Shown here: positions 43,562 to 52,638 of the stretch, one piece after another | Numbering within the stretch: the stretch's first letter is position 1 | Layout: each line of letters begins with the position of its first letter | Source of the DNA: Streptomyces durocortorensis | GTDB taxonomy: Bacteria; Actinomycetota; Actinomycetes; Streptomycetales; Streptomycetaceae | DNA: 64,000 nucleotides | Reading direction: 5' to 3' | NCBI RefSeq assembly: GCF_031760065.1 | Contig: NZ_CP134500.1 | Span: 2,914,001-2,978,000, forward strand | The notes under the pieces: model-generated | The model's database searches: none | What the model was told of the DNA's origin: nothing | The model's input: the letters and a program-made list of their open reading frames with translations, nothing else | Translations under genes and position numbers: made by a program

Positions 43562-44755
43562 TCAGCCCTTGATGCAGATGACCTGCTTGAGCTTGGCGAC
43601 GACCTCCACCAGGTCCCGCTGCTGCTCCATGACCTGCTCGATCGGCTTGTACGCGGACGGGATCTCGTCCAGAACGCCGGAGTCCTTGCGGCACTCCACG
43701 CCCCGCGTCTGCTCCTCCAGGTCCCGCACCGTGAACCGGCGCTTGGCGGCGTTCCGGCTCATCCGGCGACCGGCGCCGTGCGAGGCCGAGTTGAACGCCT
43801 TCTCGTTGCCCAGGCCCTTCACGATGTACGAGCTGGTGCCCATCGAGCCGGGGATGATCCCGAACTCGCCGGAACCGGCACGGATGGCCCCCTTACGGGT
43901 GACGAGCAGGTCCGCTCCGTCGTACCGCTCCTCCGCGACGTAGTTGTGGTGGCAGGAGATCTCCTGCTCGAAGACCGGCTTGGCCTTCTTGAACTCCTTG
44001 CGGACCACGTCCTTGAAGAGCGCCATCATGATCGCGCGGTTGTACTTGGCGTACTCCTGCGCCCAGTAGAGATCGTTCCGGTAGTCGGCCATCTGCGGGG
44101 TGTCCGAGATGAAGACGGCCAGGTCCCGGTCGACGAGGCTCTGGTTGTGCGGCAGCTTCTGGGCGATGCCGATGTGGTGCTCGGCGAGTTCCTTGCCGAT
44201 GTTGCGGGAGCCCGAGTGCAGCATCAGCCACACCGCCCCGTCACTGTCGAGACAGAACTCGATCATGTGATTGCCCGAGCCGAGCGTTCCCATCTGCTTG
44301 GTGGCACGTTCCTGACGGAACTTGACCGCTTCCGCGATCCCCCCGAACCGCCCCCAGAAGTCGTCCCACCCCGACGTCGGGAACCCGTGCAGCTTCCCCG
44401 GGTCCACCGCGTCGGCGTGCATACCCCGGCCCACCGGAATGGCCTGCTCGATCTTCGAACGCAGCCGTGACAGGTCGCCGGGAAGATCGTTTGCGGTCAG
44501 GGACGTCTTCACCGCCGACATCCCACAGCCGATGTCCACCCCGACCGCGGCCGGGCACACCGCGCCCTGCATCGCGATCACCGAACCGACCGTGGCCCCC
44601 TTGCCGAAGTGGACGTCCGGCATGACCGCGAGACCCTTGATCCACGGCAGCGTGGACACGTTCCGCAGCTGCTGCATGGCGACGTCCTCGACCGACGCCG
44701 GATCCGTCCACATCCGGATGGGAACCTTCGCTCCCGGCACCTCTACGTACGACAT
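43562..44755 (-). CDS. rtcB: RtcB-family RNA ligase
   Basis: 397 residues. RtcB joins 2',3'-cyclic phosphate and 5'-OH RNA ends using GTP and Mn2+. The motifs are all present: VMPDVHFGKG, VDIGCGMSA (metal Cys near residue 75), LGSGNHMIEF, HSGSRNIG, CHHNY and the active-site His in ASHGAGRRMSRNAAKRRF. It is shorter than the E. coli type but complete. It is a single gene with no RtcA or RtcR beside it. It is divergent from a DUF3558 gene, with about 160 bases between. Confidence 0.94.
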   Translation of the reverse strand: MSYVEVPGAKVPIRMWTDPASVEDVAMQQLRNVSTLPWIKGLAVMPDVHFGKGATVGSVIAMQGAVCPAAVGVDIGCGMSAVKTSLTANDLPGDLSRLRSKIEQAIPVGRGMHADAVDPGKLHGFPTSGWDDFWGRFGGIAEAVKFRQERATKQMGTLGSGNHMIEFCLDSDGAVWLMLHSGSRNIGKELAEHHIGIAQKLPHNQSLVDRDLAVFISDTPQMADYRNDLYWAQEYAKYNRAIMMALFKDVVRKEFKKAKPVFEQEISCHHNYVAEERYDGADLLVTRKGAIRAGSGEFGIIPGSMGTSSYIVKGLGNEKAFNSASHGAGRRMSRNAAKRRFTVRDLEEQTRGVECRKDSGVLDEIPSAYKPIEQVMEQQRDLVEVVAKLKQVICIKG

Positions 44756-44918
44756 AACTCCTCGATTCCCCCGAAAAGACTGAAAGCGCAAAACCGGTGC
44801 CAAGGTCGGCGAACACGTCGGCCGACCGGCATCCACAGCAGTGCGTGCGATACACATTGTCTCCATCGGCCGCCTAGCAGCGGCAACCGCTTTTCCGTAC
44901 CGAAGGGAGCCTGGGACG

Positions 44919-45767
44919 GTGCGACACAAGGCGTACGTACCCGGTGCCGCGCTCCTCGCAGCGCTCGTCGTCGGCTGTAGCGCCGGCGCCGACAGCGAAG
45001 CGAGCGGCGGCGACAGCAAGCCGGGCAGCCCTGCGGTCACCTCCGCGCCCCCCGGCAAGTACCTGACCCTGCCCGCCCCCTGCCGCTCCGTGCCGCGCGG
45101 GACGCTCAAGGACCTGCTGCCCGGCGCCGCGGAGCTGCCCGAGAGCCAGCAGGACAAGGTGTTCCGGGGCGTCGCGTCCGTCACGTACGACACCGACCGC
45201 AGGGTCGGATGCAGCTGGAAGTCGGACGCGCCAGACGCCACCCGGAGCCTCTCCATCGACCTGGAGCGGGTCGTGTCGTACGACCCCGCGGTCAGCGACG
45301 ACGACCGCGCCGACACGGTCTACGCGAAGAAGGAGAAGGCCGCCGGCCTGTCCTCCGCGACGCCCGGCCCGGACGCGGAGAAGAGCTCGGCGAAGGGCGA
45401 GGAAACAGACAAGGGCAAGGACGAGGACGAGGGCAAGGGGAAGCCGGAGGGCGCGACGGGCTCGTCGGACCCGTCCCCCTCGACAGCCTCCTCCTCGTCC
45501 GCCTCCCCCGGCAGCCCCGCCGACGACCTCCGCCCCCGTGTCCTCGACGGCCTCGGAGATGCCGCATTTCTGAACGATCGCCTCACCCGGGCAGGTTCCA
45601 CCGCGAAACACCGCACCGTGAGCGTGGTGTTCCGCACATCGAACGTGATCGTGACCGTCCGGTACGCCGAGCAGCCCGCCCTCGTCACCAAGGTGCCCGA
45701 CAGCAGGGAACTCCAGGAGAAGGCCCAGGCACTGGCCCGGAAGCTGGCCGAGAAGCTCAGCGAATAG
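44919..45767 (+). CDS. DUF3558-family lipoprotein (first of two)
   Basis: 282 residues from GTG 44919 with GGGAG upstream. Signal with lipobox ALVVGC. The conserved DUF3558 features follow: a PAPCRSVPRGTLKDLLP segment, a single internal Cys in VGCSWKSD and a C-terminal FRTSNVIVTVRYAEQP strand. The middle third is a low-complexity Glu/Lys/Ser/Pro linker (about residues 140-215). Surface-anchored; function unknown. Confidence 0.85.
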   Translation: MRHKAYVPGAALLAALVVGCSAGADSEASGGDSKPGSPAVTSAPPGKYLTLPAPCRSVPRGTLKDLLPGAAELPESQQDKVFRGVASVTYDTDRRVGCSWKSDAPDATRSLSIDLERVVSYDPAVSDDDRADTVYAKKEKAAGLSSATPGPDAEKSSAKGEETDKGKDEDEGKGKPEGATGSSDPSPSTASSSSASPGSPADDLRPRVLDGLGDAAFLNDRLTRAGSTAKHRTVSVVFRTSNVIVTVRYAEQPALVTKVPDSRELQEKAQALARKLAEKLSE

Positions 45768-45860
45768 GCCCCCTCCGACGGGTCCTCCACGGCCGGATTC
45801 CGGTCCGAGGGGGACCGGAACCGGGACGCGGGACGGTCGCCGGCCGTCGTACCGTGGCTG

Positions 45861-45934
45861 TCCGGAAGACGACCCGACGACGATCCGACGCAGACCCGAA
45901 GACGGTCCGAGGATGGTCCGAAGACGACCCGACC
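45861..45934 (+). repeat. Degenerate CCGAAGACG/GACCCGAC repeats between the DUF3558 genes
   Basis: Two long units sharing AAGACGACCCGAC at 45866-45878 and 45921-45933, with shorter copies (CCGAAGACGGTCCGA, ATGGTCCGAAG) between. Possibly a regulatory or slippage-derived array before the second lipoprotein gene. Confidence 0.55.
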
Positions 45935-45973
45935 TGCCCGCCGAGACCTCCGTGCCATCCGAGTGAAGGAACC

Positions 45974-46792
45974 ATGCACCGATCAGCCCCGCGCCTGTCC
46001 CGCCTCCTCGCCTGCGCCGCCGTCCCGGTGATGCTCGTAGCCGTCGGCTGCTCGTCGGACTCCGGCTCCGAGTCCGACGGCAAGAAGAACGAGGGCTCCT
46101 CGTCGTCCGGCTCCGCCGACACCAAGAAGCCCAGCGCGCCCGCGGTCGAACCGGCGAAGTTCTCCGACCTGCCCGACCCGTGCGCCTCGATCAAGAAGAA
46201 GACGATCGAGGACCTGGTGCCCGAGGCGAAGAAGAAGAACGGCACCGCGGGCCGCTCCAACGATCTCTCGATCCGCGGCAACTGCTCCTGGAACGGCCTG
46301 GACGACAAGGGTGTCAAGGGCTCTCAGTACCGCTGGCTGGACGTCGGCTTCACCCGCTTCGACTCGGACCAGTCGCTGGGCAGCGGCGCCAAGCGCGCCA
46401 CCGCCGAGTACGCCAAGCAGATCGCCAAGACGAAGGCCTCCGAGGGCGCCGAGAAGGTCGCCGCCGAGCCTGGCAAGGGCATCGGCGAGGAGGCCAGCGT
46501 CATCACGTACGGCCTCAAGCAGACGGACGAGGACTTCGAGTACGCCACCGTCGTCGCCCGCACGGGCAACGTCGTCGTCACCCTGACGTACAACGGCGCT
46601 GGGTACGCGGGCGCCAAGACACCCTCCAAGGCCGACATCACCAAGGGCGCGCTGAAGGCGGCGAAGGAGGCCGTCGCCGCGGTCGAGGCCACCGCCGAGT
46701 CCACGGCGACGCCTCCCGCGGAGGACAAGGCCGGGGACGACGCCAAGAGCGACGCGAAGGACGACTCCAAGGCCTCGCCCAAGGCGGGCTGA
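45974..46792 (+). CDS. DUF3558-family lipoprotein (second of two)
   Basis: 272 residues. Lipobox LVAVGC, then a Ser/Lys linker and a DUF3558 domain with LPDPCASIKKKTIEDLVPEA, the paired Cys in RGNCSWNG and a VVARTGNVVVTLTYNG strand. It aligns by eye to the preceding gene over these motifs, so the pair likely arose by duplication. The tail is Ala/Lys/Asp-rich. Both should be lipid-anchored on the membrane exterior. Confidence 0.86.
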   Translation: MHRSAPRLSRLLACAAVPVMLVAVGCSSDSGSESDGKKNEGSSSSGSADTKKPSAPAVEPAKFSDLPDPCASIKKKTIEDLVPEAKKKNGTAGRSNDLSIRGNCSWNGLDDKGVKGSQYRWLDVGFTRFDSDQSLGSGAKRATAEYAKQIAKTKASEGAEKVAAEPGKGIGEEASVITYGLKQTDEDFEYATVVARTGNVVVTLTYNGAGYAGAKTPSKADITKGALKAAKEAVAAVEATAESTATPPAEDKAGDDAKSDAKDDSKASPKAG

Positions 46793-46840
46793 GCACCGAC
46801 CACGGCATACCCGGCAACGGCCATCCGACCCTTCCGCTGA

Positions 46841-47170
46841 TCACCCTCCCGCAGGAGGGTGCGGCCCTCCTCGCCCTCGGGCCGCTCGGCAACTGGGGCC
46901 TTGTCACGCCGCGTTGGCTCCCGTTCATCGGCGGCAGGCCGGTCCGCCCGACGGTCGCGGTCGCGCCCCCCGCTCTCGGCGCCCTGCCCATGACCCTGGT
47001 GACGTCCAGTCAGCTGATGATCCGGGACTCGGTCGACCAGGGCACCCTCACGGGGGCCCACCGGGCGTTCATGGGCTGGTGTTGCGTCCCGCTGCTGCTC
47101 TGGGGCCCGCTGCCGGCGGCGGTCACCGTCTCCTACCACCTCCGGCGCAGGCAGGGGAGCCGGCGGGACA
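46841..47170 (+). pseudogene. 5'-truncated relative of the 2303-2953 membrane protein
   Basis: The frame encodes an EGAALLALGPLGNWG segment, then VTPRWLPFIGGRPVRPTVAV and, near the end, VPLLLWGPLPAAVTVSYHLR. These match, in the same order, the second half of the protein at 2303 (FPGWVPGLRGRRVP and TPLVLWGPMLGILTYAYWRR). No start or N-terminal half is present, so it is a decayed copy of the family rather than a working gene. Confidence 0.6.
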
Positions 47171-47302
47171 GTCGCGCCCCTCCCCGCGCAACGAAGCTCG
47201 CACACATGTGCCAGGCTGTCCCCTCGCCGGGCATCGGATGCCCGGACGGGAAACAACGCCGGACACAGAAGCCGGGTACAGAGGTCGGGGAGGGGATCGC
47301 CG

Positions 47303-48745
47303 GTGGCCGCCATGCAGCTGACCCGCACGCACCGCATACTCATCGGGGTCGTCGTCGCCGGTGCGGTGGTCATCGCCGCGATCGGTTTCGCGGGCTCCTA
47401 CGCCGCCGTGCGCGAGCTCGCGGAGGAGAAGGGCTTCGGGTCGTTCTCGCTGGTCTTCCCCATCGGCATCGACGCGGGCATCTGCGTCCTGCTCGCCCTG
47501 GACCTCCTGCTGACCTGGATGCGCATCCCGTTCCCGATGCTGCGCCAGACGGCGTGGCTGCTGACGGCCGCGACGATCGCGTTCAACGGCGCCGCCTCCT
47601 GGCCCGACCCGCTGGGCACCGCGATGCACGCGGTTATCCCGGTCCTCTTCGTCGTCTCCGTCGAGGCCGCCCGGCACGCGGTGGGCCGGATCGCGGACAT
47701 CACCGCCGACAAGCACATGGAGGGCGTACGCCTCACCCGCTGGCTGCTCTCCCCCATACCGACGTTCAAGCTGTGGCGGCGGATGAAGCTGTGGGAGCTG
47801 CGCAGCTACGAGCAGGTCATCAAGCTCGAACAGGACCGGCTGATCTACCAGGCCCGCCTCCAGGCCCGCTACGGCCGCAACTGGCGGCGCAAGGCCCCCA
47901 TCGAGTCGATGATGCCGCTGCGCCTGGCGAAGTACGGCGTCCCCCTCGCCGAGACCGCCCCGGCCGGGCTCGCCGCCGCGGGCATCGAACCGGCCCTGCT
48001 GCCGCCGATGCCCGTCGGGGCCGACCGCCCGAAGACGGAGCTGAGCAAGCCGGAGCAGAGCCAGGCGGAGCTTCCGTACGAACCGCGCGAGGAGCATGGG
48101 CAGGAGCGCGAGGAGCACGGGCCCCAGCAGGAACAGCCCCAGGAGCAGGCCCAGCAGCACCCCCAACAGCCCCACCAGCCGCAGCCGCAGCCCACATCAC
48201 TCCAGGAGCAGGCGCCCCAGCAGGACCCGGCGGCCCTCCAGGTCCCGCCCACCCACGACAGCCCCTGGTTCGCCGCCCAGAAGCTGCCGGACAACGTCCA
48301 CGAGAGCGCGTACAACCCGCAGTACGTCGAGGGCCTGGAGCCCGCCCCGGTCCAGATCCCCGCGGGCCCCGGCCGCACCCGGCCCCTCGGGGACGTGGGC
48401 ACCATCGGCGCGGTCCCGCACCCCCGCCGCGAGGAACTCCCCCAGCCCCCGGCCGCCGGGGCGCCCCAGGCACCCGAGGCGCCCCAGGCCATCGGCCCCG
48501 AAGAGGCCCCGCAGCTGGAGGAGTGGTCCCAGGAGGACTCCGAGTACGCCGAGATGGCCTTCGAGGTGTTCACCGCGTACACGGACCAGGAGGGCCAGTA
48601 CCCGAGCGTGGAGATCCTGGACATCCACCTCTCCGACACGCGCAACGTCCACCACCCCCGCTCGCGGGAGCTGCTCCTGCGCCTGATGCCCGAGTTCAAG
48701 CAGGCCTACGTCCCGGCGCGGTCGGCCGCCGACCAGACAGCCTGA
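47303..48745 (+). CDS. DUF2637 (SpdB-like) membrane protein
   Basis: 480 residues from GTG 47303 with GGAGGGG upstream. Four membrane helices in the first 145 residues follow the DUF2637 pattern: HRILIGVVVAGAVVIAAIGF, LVFPIGIDAGICVLLALDLL, QTAWLLTAATIAFNG and AVIPVLFVVSVEAARHAVGR. The rest is cytoplasmic, with a Gln/Glu/Pro-rich middle (about residues 255-320) and a conserved C-terminal helix domain. The family is related to SpdB spread proteins of Streptomyces conjugative plasmids, but this copy is chromosomal and solitary. Confidence 0.85.
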   Translation: MAAMQLTRTHRILIGVVVAGAVVIAAIGFAGSYAAVRELAEEKGFGSFSLVFPIGIDAGICVLLALDLLLTWMRIPFPMLRQTAWLLTAATIAFNGAASWPDPLGTAMHAVIPVLFVVSVEAARHAVGRIADITADKHMEGVRLTRWLLSPIPTFKLWRRMKLWELRSYEQVIKLEQDRLIYQARLQARYGRNWRRKAPIESMMPLRLAKYGVPLAETAPAGLAAAGIEPALLPPMPVGADRPKTELSKPEQSQAELPYEPREEHGQEREEHGPQQEQPQEQAQQHPQQPHQPQPQPTSLQEQAPQQDPAALQVPPTHDSPWFAAQKLPDNVHESAYNPQYVEGLEPAPVQIPAGPGRTRPLGDVGTIGAVPHPRREELPQPPAAGAPQAPEAPQAIGPEEAPQLEEWSQEDSEYAEMAFEVFTAYTDQEGQYPSVEILDIHLSDTRNVHHPRSRELLLRLMPEFKQAYVPARSAADQTA

Positions 48746-48790
48746 CCGAACAGCCCGACCAGACAGCCTGACCCGGCCACCGCAGCCGAA

Positions 48791-48824
48791 AGGGTCGCCA
48801 CCCGGAACCCCGGGCGGCGACCCT
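48791..48824. terminator. Bidirectional hairpin terminator
   Basis: 15-bp arms AGGGTCGCCACCCGG and CCGGGCGGCGACCCT (one G-T pair) around the loop AACC, between the convergent DUF2637 and lysS genes. Confidence 0.85.
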
Positions 48825-48839
48825 TCACCGTACGTACGG

Positions 48840-50603
48840 CTATGCGCCCAGCAGCCTCCGTACCCGCTCCGCACCCACCGCGAGCAGCAGCGTGGGCAGC
48901 CGCGGCCCCGTGTCGCGGCTGACGAGCAGCCGGTAGAGCAGCGCGAAGAAGGACCGCTGGGCGGCCTTCAGCTCGGGCGTCGGCTTGGCGTCCGGCTCAA
49001 GACCGGCCAGCACCTTCGGCACCCCGTAGACCAGCGTGGTGAGGCCGTCCAGCGACCAGTGGGTGTCCAGGCCCTCCAGGAGGAGGCGCAGGGACTCGCG
49101 GCCCTGGTCGTCGAGCGATCCCAGGAGCTCCTTGTCGGGCTCGTCGCGGACGATGGTGCGGGCCTCGGCCGGGACCTGGGTGGTGATCCAGTTCTCGGCA
49201 CGGTCGAGGCGCGGGCGCGCCTCGTCCAGCGAGGTCAGCGGGTTCTCCGGGTCCAGCTCGCTGAGGATGCGCAGCGTCTGGTCCTCGGCGCCGGCCGTGA
49301 TGTCGGCGACCGAGGCGAGCGTCCGGTACGGCAGCGGGTGCGGGGTGCTGGGAAGCTCCCCGGCCGCCGTGCGGACGGCGCGGGAGTACGCGGCGGCGTC
49401 GGCGGGCAGCACCGTGCCGTCGGCGACCTTGCGGCCCAGCGAGTCCCACTCGTCGTACAGCCGCTGGATCTCCTGGTCGAAGGCGATCTTGAACGACTGG
49501 TTGGGCTTGCGGCGGGCGTAGAGCCAGCGCAGCAGCGGCGCCTCCATGATCTTCAGCGCGTCGGCCGGGGTGGGCACCCCGCCCTTGCTGGAGGACATCT
49601 TGGCCATGCCGGAGATGCCGACGAAGGCGTACATGGGCCCGATGGGCTGGACGCCGTCGAAGACCTCACGGACGATCTGGCCGCCGACGACGAAGGAGGA
49701 GCCGGGCGAGGAGTGGTCGACGCCGCTGGGCTCGAAGATCACGCCCTCGTACGCCCAGCGCATCGGCCAGTCGACCTTCCAGACGAGCTTGCCGCGGTTG
49801 AACTCGTTGAGCCGGACCGTCTCGGCGAAGCCGCACGCCGAGCAGGTGTAGTTCAGCTCGGTGCTGTCGTCGTCGTAGGAGGTGACGACCGTGAGGTCCT
49901 TCTCGCAGTTGCCGCAGTACGGCTTGTACGGGAAGTAGCCCGCGCTGTTTCCGCTGCCGTCGTCCTCGTCGGCGGCGCCGGAGCCCTCGGCGGCCTCCAG
50001 CTCGGCCTCGTCGACCTTCTTCTGCTGCTGGGGCTTCTTACCGCCCTTGGCCGCGGAACCGGCCGCCGCCGGGTCCTTCTTCGTCCGGTAGCGGTCGAGG
50101 ACGGCGTCGATGTCGGCCCGGTGCTTCATCGCGTGCAGGATCTGCTCGCGATAGGTCCCGGCGGTGTACTGCTCCGTCTGGCTGATTCCGTCGTACTCGA
50201 CGCCCAGCTCGTCCAGGGCGGCCGTCATGGCGGCCTTGAAGTGCTCGGCCCAGTTCGGGTACGCGGAGCCGGCCGGGGCGGGCACCGAGGTCAGCGGCTT
50301 GCCGATGTGCTCGGCCCAGGACGCGTCCACGCCCGGAACCCCGTTGGGGACCTTGCGGTAGCGGTCGTAGTCGTCCCAGGAGATCAGGTGGCGCACGGTG
50401 TATCCGCGGCGGCGGACCTCGTCGGCGACCAGGTGCGGGGTCATGACCTCGCGGAGGTTGCCGAGGTGGATCGGGCCCGAGGGGGACAGACCGGAGGCGA
50501 CGACGACCGGTTTGCCAGGCGCACGACGCTCCGATTCGGCGATGACATCGTCCGCGAAGCGGGAGACCCAGTCGGTCTCGGTGCTGGTCTGACTCTCGGC
50601 CAC
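48840..50603 (-). CDS. lysS: Lysyl-tRNA synthetase, class I
   Basis: 587 residues. A class I LysRS, unrelated to the class II enzyme of most bacteria. HIGH-like motif SGLSPSGPIHLGNLREV near residue 40, KMSKS-like MAKMSSSKGG near 338, and the zinc-binding CGNC...CSAC set near 240. A 45-residue Ala/Glu/Gly insert at about 190-235 separates the catalytic halves. Start at the GTG at 50603 with GAGAAGGA 10 bases upstream; a GTG at 50612 is alternative. It is divergent from argS, with a shared promoter region. Confidence 0.93.
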   Translation of the reverse strand: MAESQTSTETDWVSRFADDVIAESERRAPGKPVVVASGLSPSGPIHLGNLREVMTPHLVADEVRRRGYTVRHLISWDDYDRYRKVPNGVPGVDASWAEHIGKPLTSVPAPAGSAYPNWAEHFKAAMTAALDELGVEYDGISQTEQYTAGTYREQILHAMKHRADIDAVLDRYRTKKDPAAAGSAAKGGKKPQQQKKVDEAELEAAEGSGAADEDDGSGNSAGYFPYKPYCGNCEKDLTVVTSYDDDSTELNYTCSACGFAETVRLNEFNRGKLVWKVDWPMRWAYEGVIFEPSGVDHSSPGSSFVVGGQIVREVFDGVQPIGPMYAFVGISGMAKMSSSKGGVPTPADALKIMEAPLLRWLYARRKPNQSFKIAFDQEIQRLYDEWDSLGRKVADGTVLPADAAAYSRAVRTAAGELPSTPHPLPYRTLASVADITAGAEDQTLRILSELDPENPLTSLDEARPRLDRAENWITTQVPAEARTIVRDEPDKELLGSLDDQGRESLRLLLEGLDTHWSLDGLTTLVYGVPKVLAGLEPDAKPTPELKAAQRSFFALLYRLLVSRDTGPRLPTLLLAVGAERVRRLLGA

Positions 50604-50747
50604 GGTCGGCACGTCCTTCTCTCGTCTGTCGTTTCCCGATGGGGTACGGACCATTCTCCCAGTTACCTCCCGCAGCGCGAAAACGGCTTTACGCCCCGTG
50701 GGATACTGGGGTGATCCCTTGTACCCCTACGGAAACGGCAGCCAGCC

Positions 50748-52520
50748 ATGGCCTCGGTCCCTTCCCTCGCTTCCACGCTCCAGCAGCAGCTGGCGGACGC
50801 CCTGACGGCAGCTCTGCCGGATGCCGGCACCGCGGACCCGCTGCTGCGCCGAAGCGACCGGGCCGACTTCCAGGCCAACGGCATCCTGGCGCTCGCCAAG
50901 AAGCTCAAGGGCAACCCGCGCGAGCTGGCGGGCCAGGTCACCGACGCCCTCCCGGCGGGCGGGCTGATCAAGGACATCGAGGTCTCCGGGCCCGGCTTCC
51001 TCAACATCACGCTCACCGACAAGGCCATCGTCGAGACGCTGGCCGCCAGGTCGGCGGACGACGGCGGCCGGCTCGGCGTGCCGCTGAGGGCGGAGGCCGG
51101 GACGACGGTCATCGACTACGCCCAGCCGAACGTCGCCAAGGAGATGCACGTCGGCCACCTGCGGTCGGCGGTCATCGGTGACGCGATGGTCAGGATCCTG
51201 GAGTTCACCGGCGAGGACGTCGTCCGGCGGCACCACATCGGCGACTGGGGCACCCAGTTCGGCATGCTGATCCAGTATCTGATCGAGCACCCGGGCGCCC
51301 TGAAGCACGAGGGAGGCGCGAGCGACGGCGAGGCGGCGATGTCGACGCTCAACCGGGTCTACAAGGAGTCGCGGGCCCTGTTCGACTCGGACGAGGAGTT
51401 CAAGGCGCGCTCCCGGGACCGGGTGGTGGCCCTCCAGGCCGGGGACCCGCAGACGCTGGAGCTGTGGCAGGGCTTCGTCGACGAGTCGAAGATCTACTTC
51501 CACTCGGTCTTCGACAAGCTCGACATGGAGATCCGTGACCCCGACATCGTCGGCGAGTCCGGCTACAACGACATGCTGGAGGAGACCTGCCGCATCCTGG
51601 AGGAGACGGGTGTCGCCGTCCGCTCCGAGGGTGCGCTGTGCGTGTTCTTCGACGACGTCAAGGGCCCGGACGGCAACAAGGTCCCGCTCATCGTGAAGAA
51701 GACGAACGGCGGCTACGGCTACGCGGCCACCGACCTCTCCGCGATCCGGAACCGGGTGCAGGACCTCAAGGCCGACACCCTGGTGTACGTGGTGGACGCC
51801 CGGCAGTCGCTCCACTTCAAGATGGTCTTCGAGACCGCCCGGCGGGCTGGCTGGCTGAACGAGGACGTGCGGGCCGTGCAGCTCGCCTTCGGCACGGTCC
51901 TCGGCAAGGACGGCAAGCCGTTCAAGACCCGTGAGGGCGAGACGGTCCGGCTGGAGGACCTCCTCGACGAGGCGGTCGGCCGGGCCACGGCGGTCGTCCG
52001 GGAGAAGGCCGAGAAGGTTGGCCTGACCGAGGACGAGATCGTGGAGAACGGCCGGTACGTCGGCATCGGGGCCGTGAAGTACGCGGACCTGTCCACCTCC
52101 GCCGTACGGGACTACAAGTTCGACCTGGACCAGATGGTGTCGCTGAACGGCGACACCTCGGTGTACCTCCAGTACGCGTACGCGCGTATCCAGTCGATCC
52201 TGCGCAAGGCGGGCGACGCGGTGCCGACCGCCCACCCGGAGCTGGCGCTGGCCCCGGCGGAGCGTGCGCTCGGCCTGCACCTGGACCAGTTCGGCGAGGT
52301 GCTGGGCGAGGTCGCGGCGGGCTACGAACCGCACAAGCTGGCCGCGTATCTCTACCAGCTCGCGTCCCACCTGACGACGTTCTACGACCAGTGCCAGGTG
52401 CTCAGCCCGGACAACGCCCCCGAGGTCGTCGAGAACCGGCTCTTCCTGGTGGACCTCACCGCCCGGACCCTCCACCAGGGGATGGCACTGCTCGGCATCC
52501 GGACGCCCGAGCGGCTCTGA
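50748..52520 (+). CDS. argS: Arginyl-tRNA synthetase
   Basis: 590 residues. The Add1 N-terminal domain is followed by the HIGH motif [16 protein letters not shown] near residue 132. The synthetase core has [12 protein letters not shown], and the KMSKS-equivalent region is [13 protein letters not shown], as usual for this family. The C-terminal DALR domain ends in [13 protein letters not shown] helices ([14 protein letters not shown]). The ATG at 50748 follows a GATACT -10-like hexamer about 50 bases earlier. A perfect 20-bp terminator follows it. Confidence 0.95.
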   Translation: MASVPSLASTLQQQLADALTAALPDAGTADPLLRRSDRADFQANGILALAKKLKGNPRELAGQVTDALPAGGLIKDIEVSGPGFLNITLTDKAIVETLAARSADDGGRLGVPLRAEAGTTVIDYAQPNVAKEMHVGHLRSAVIGDAMVRILEFTGEDVVRRHHIGDWGTQFGMLIQYLIEHPGALKHEGGASDGEAAMSTLNRVYKESRALFDSDEEFKARSRDRVVALQAGDPQTLELWQGFVDESKIYFHSVFDKLDMEIRDPDIVGESGYNDMLEETCRILEETGVAVRSEGALCVFFDDVKGPDGNKVPLIVKKTNGGYGYAATDLSAIRNRVQDLKADTLVYVVDARQSLHFKMVFETARRAGWLNEDVRAVQLAFGTVLGKDGKPFKTREGETVRLEDLLDEAVGRATAVVREKAEKVGLTEDEIVENGRYVGIGAVKYADLSTSAVRDYKFDLDQMVSLNGDTSVYLQYAYARIQSILRKAGDAVPTAHPELALAPAERALGLHLDQFGEVLGEVAAGYEPHKLAAYLYQLASHLTTFYDQCQVLSPDNAPEVVENRLFLVDLTARTLHQGMALLGIRTPERL

Positions 52521-52531
52521 CCCCGGAGCGT

Positions 52532-52578
52532 ACGCGCGTGGGCCCCGGCACGGGTGATGTGCCGGGGCCCACGCGCGT
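52532..52578. terminator. Terminator of argS, perfect 20-bp stem
   Basis: The left arm ACGCGCGTGGGCCCCGGCAC (52532-52551) and its exact complement (52559-52578) surround GGGTGAT. It is the strongest hairpin in the window. Confidence 0.9.
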
Positions 52579-52638
52579 GGGGCACGCCCCAGGGGCGGCT
52601 GGTTCCACGGCGGCGTCGTAGATCCCCGCCGGTACGGC

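Noticed and set aside
46180..48771. 863-codon plus-strand frame
   Set aside because: It runs out of frame through DUF3558 and DUF2637 genes. Only the middle segment (about 46841-47170) has family similarity, and it is listed as a pseudogene.
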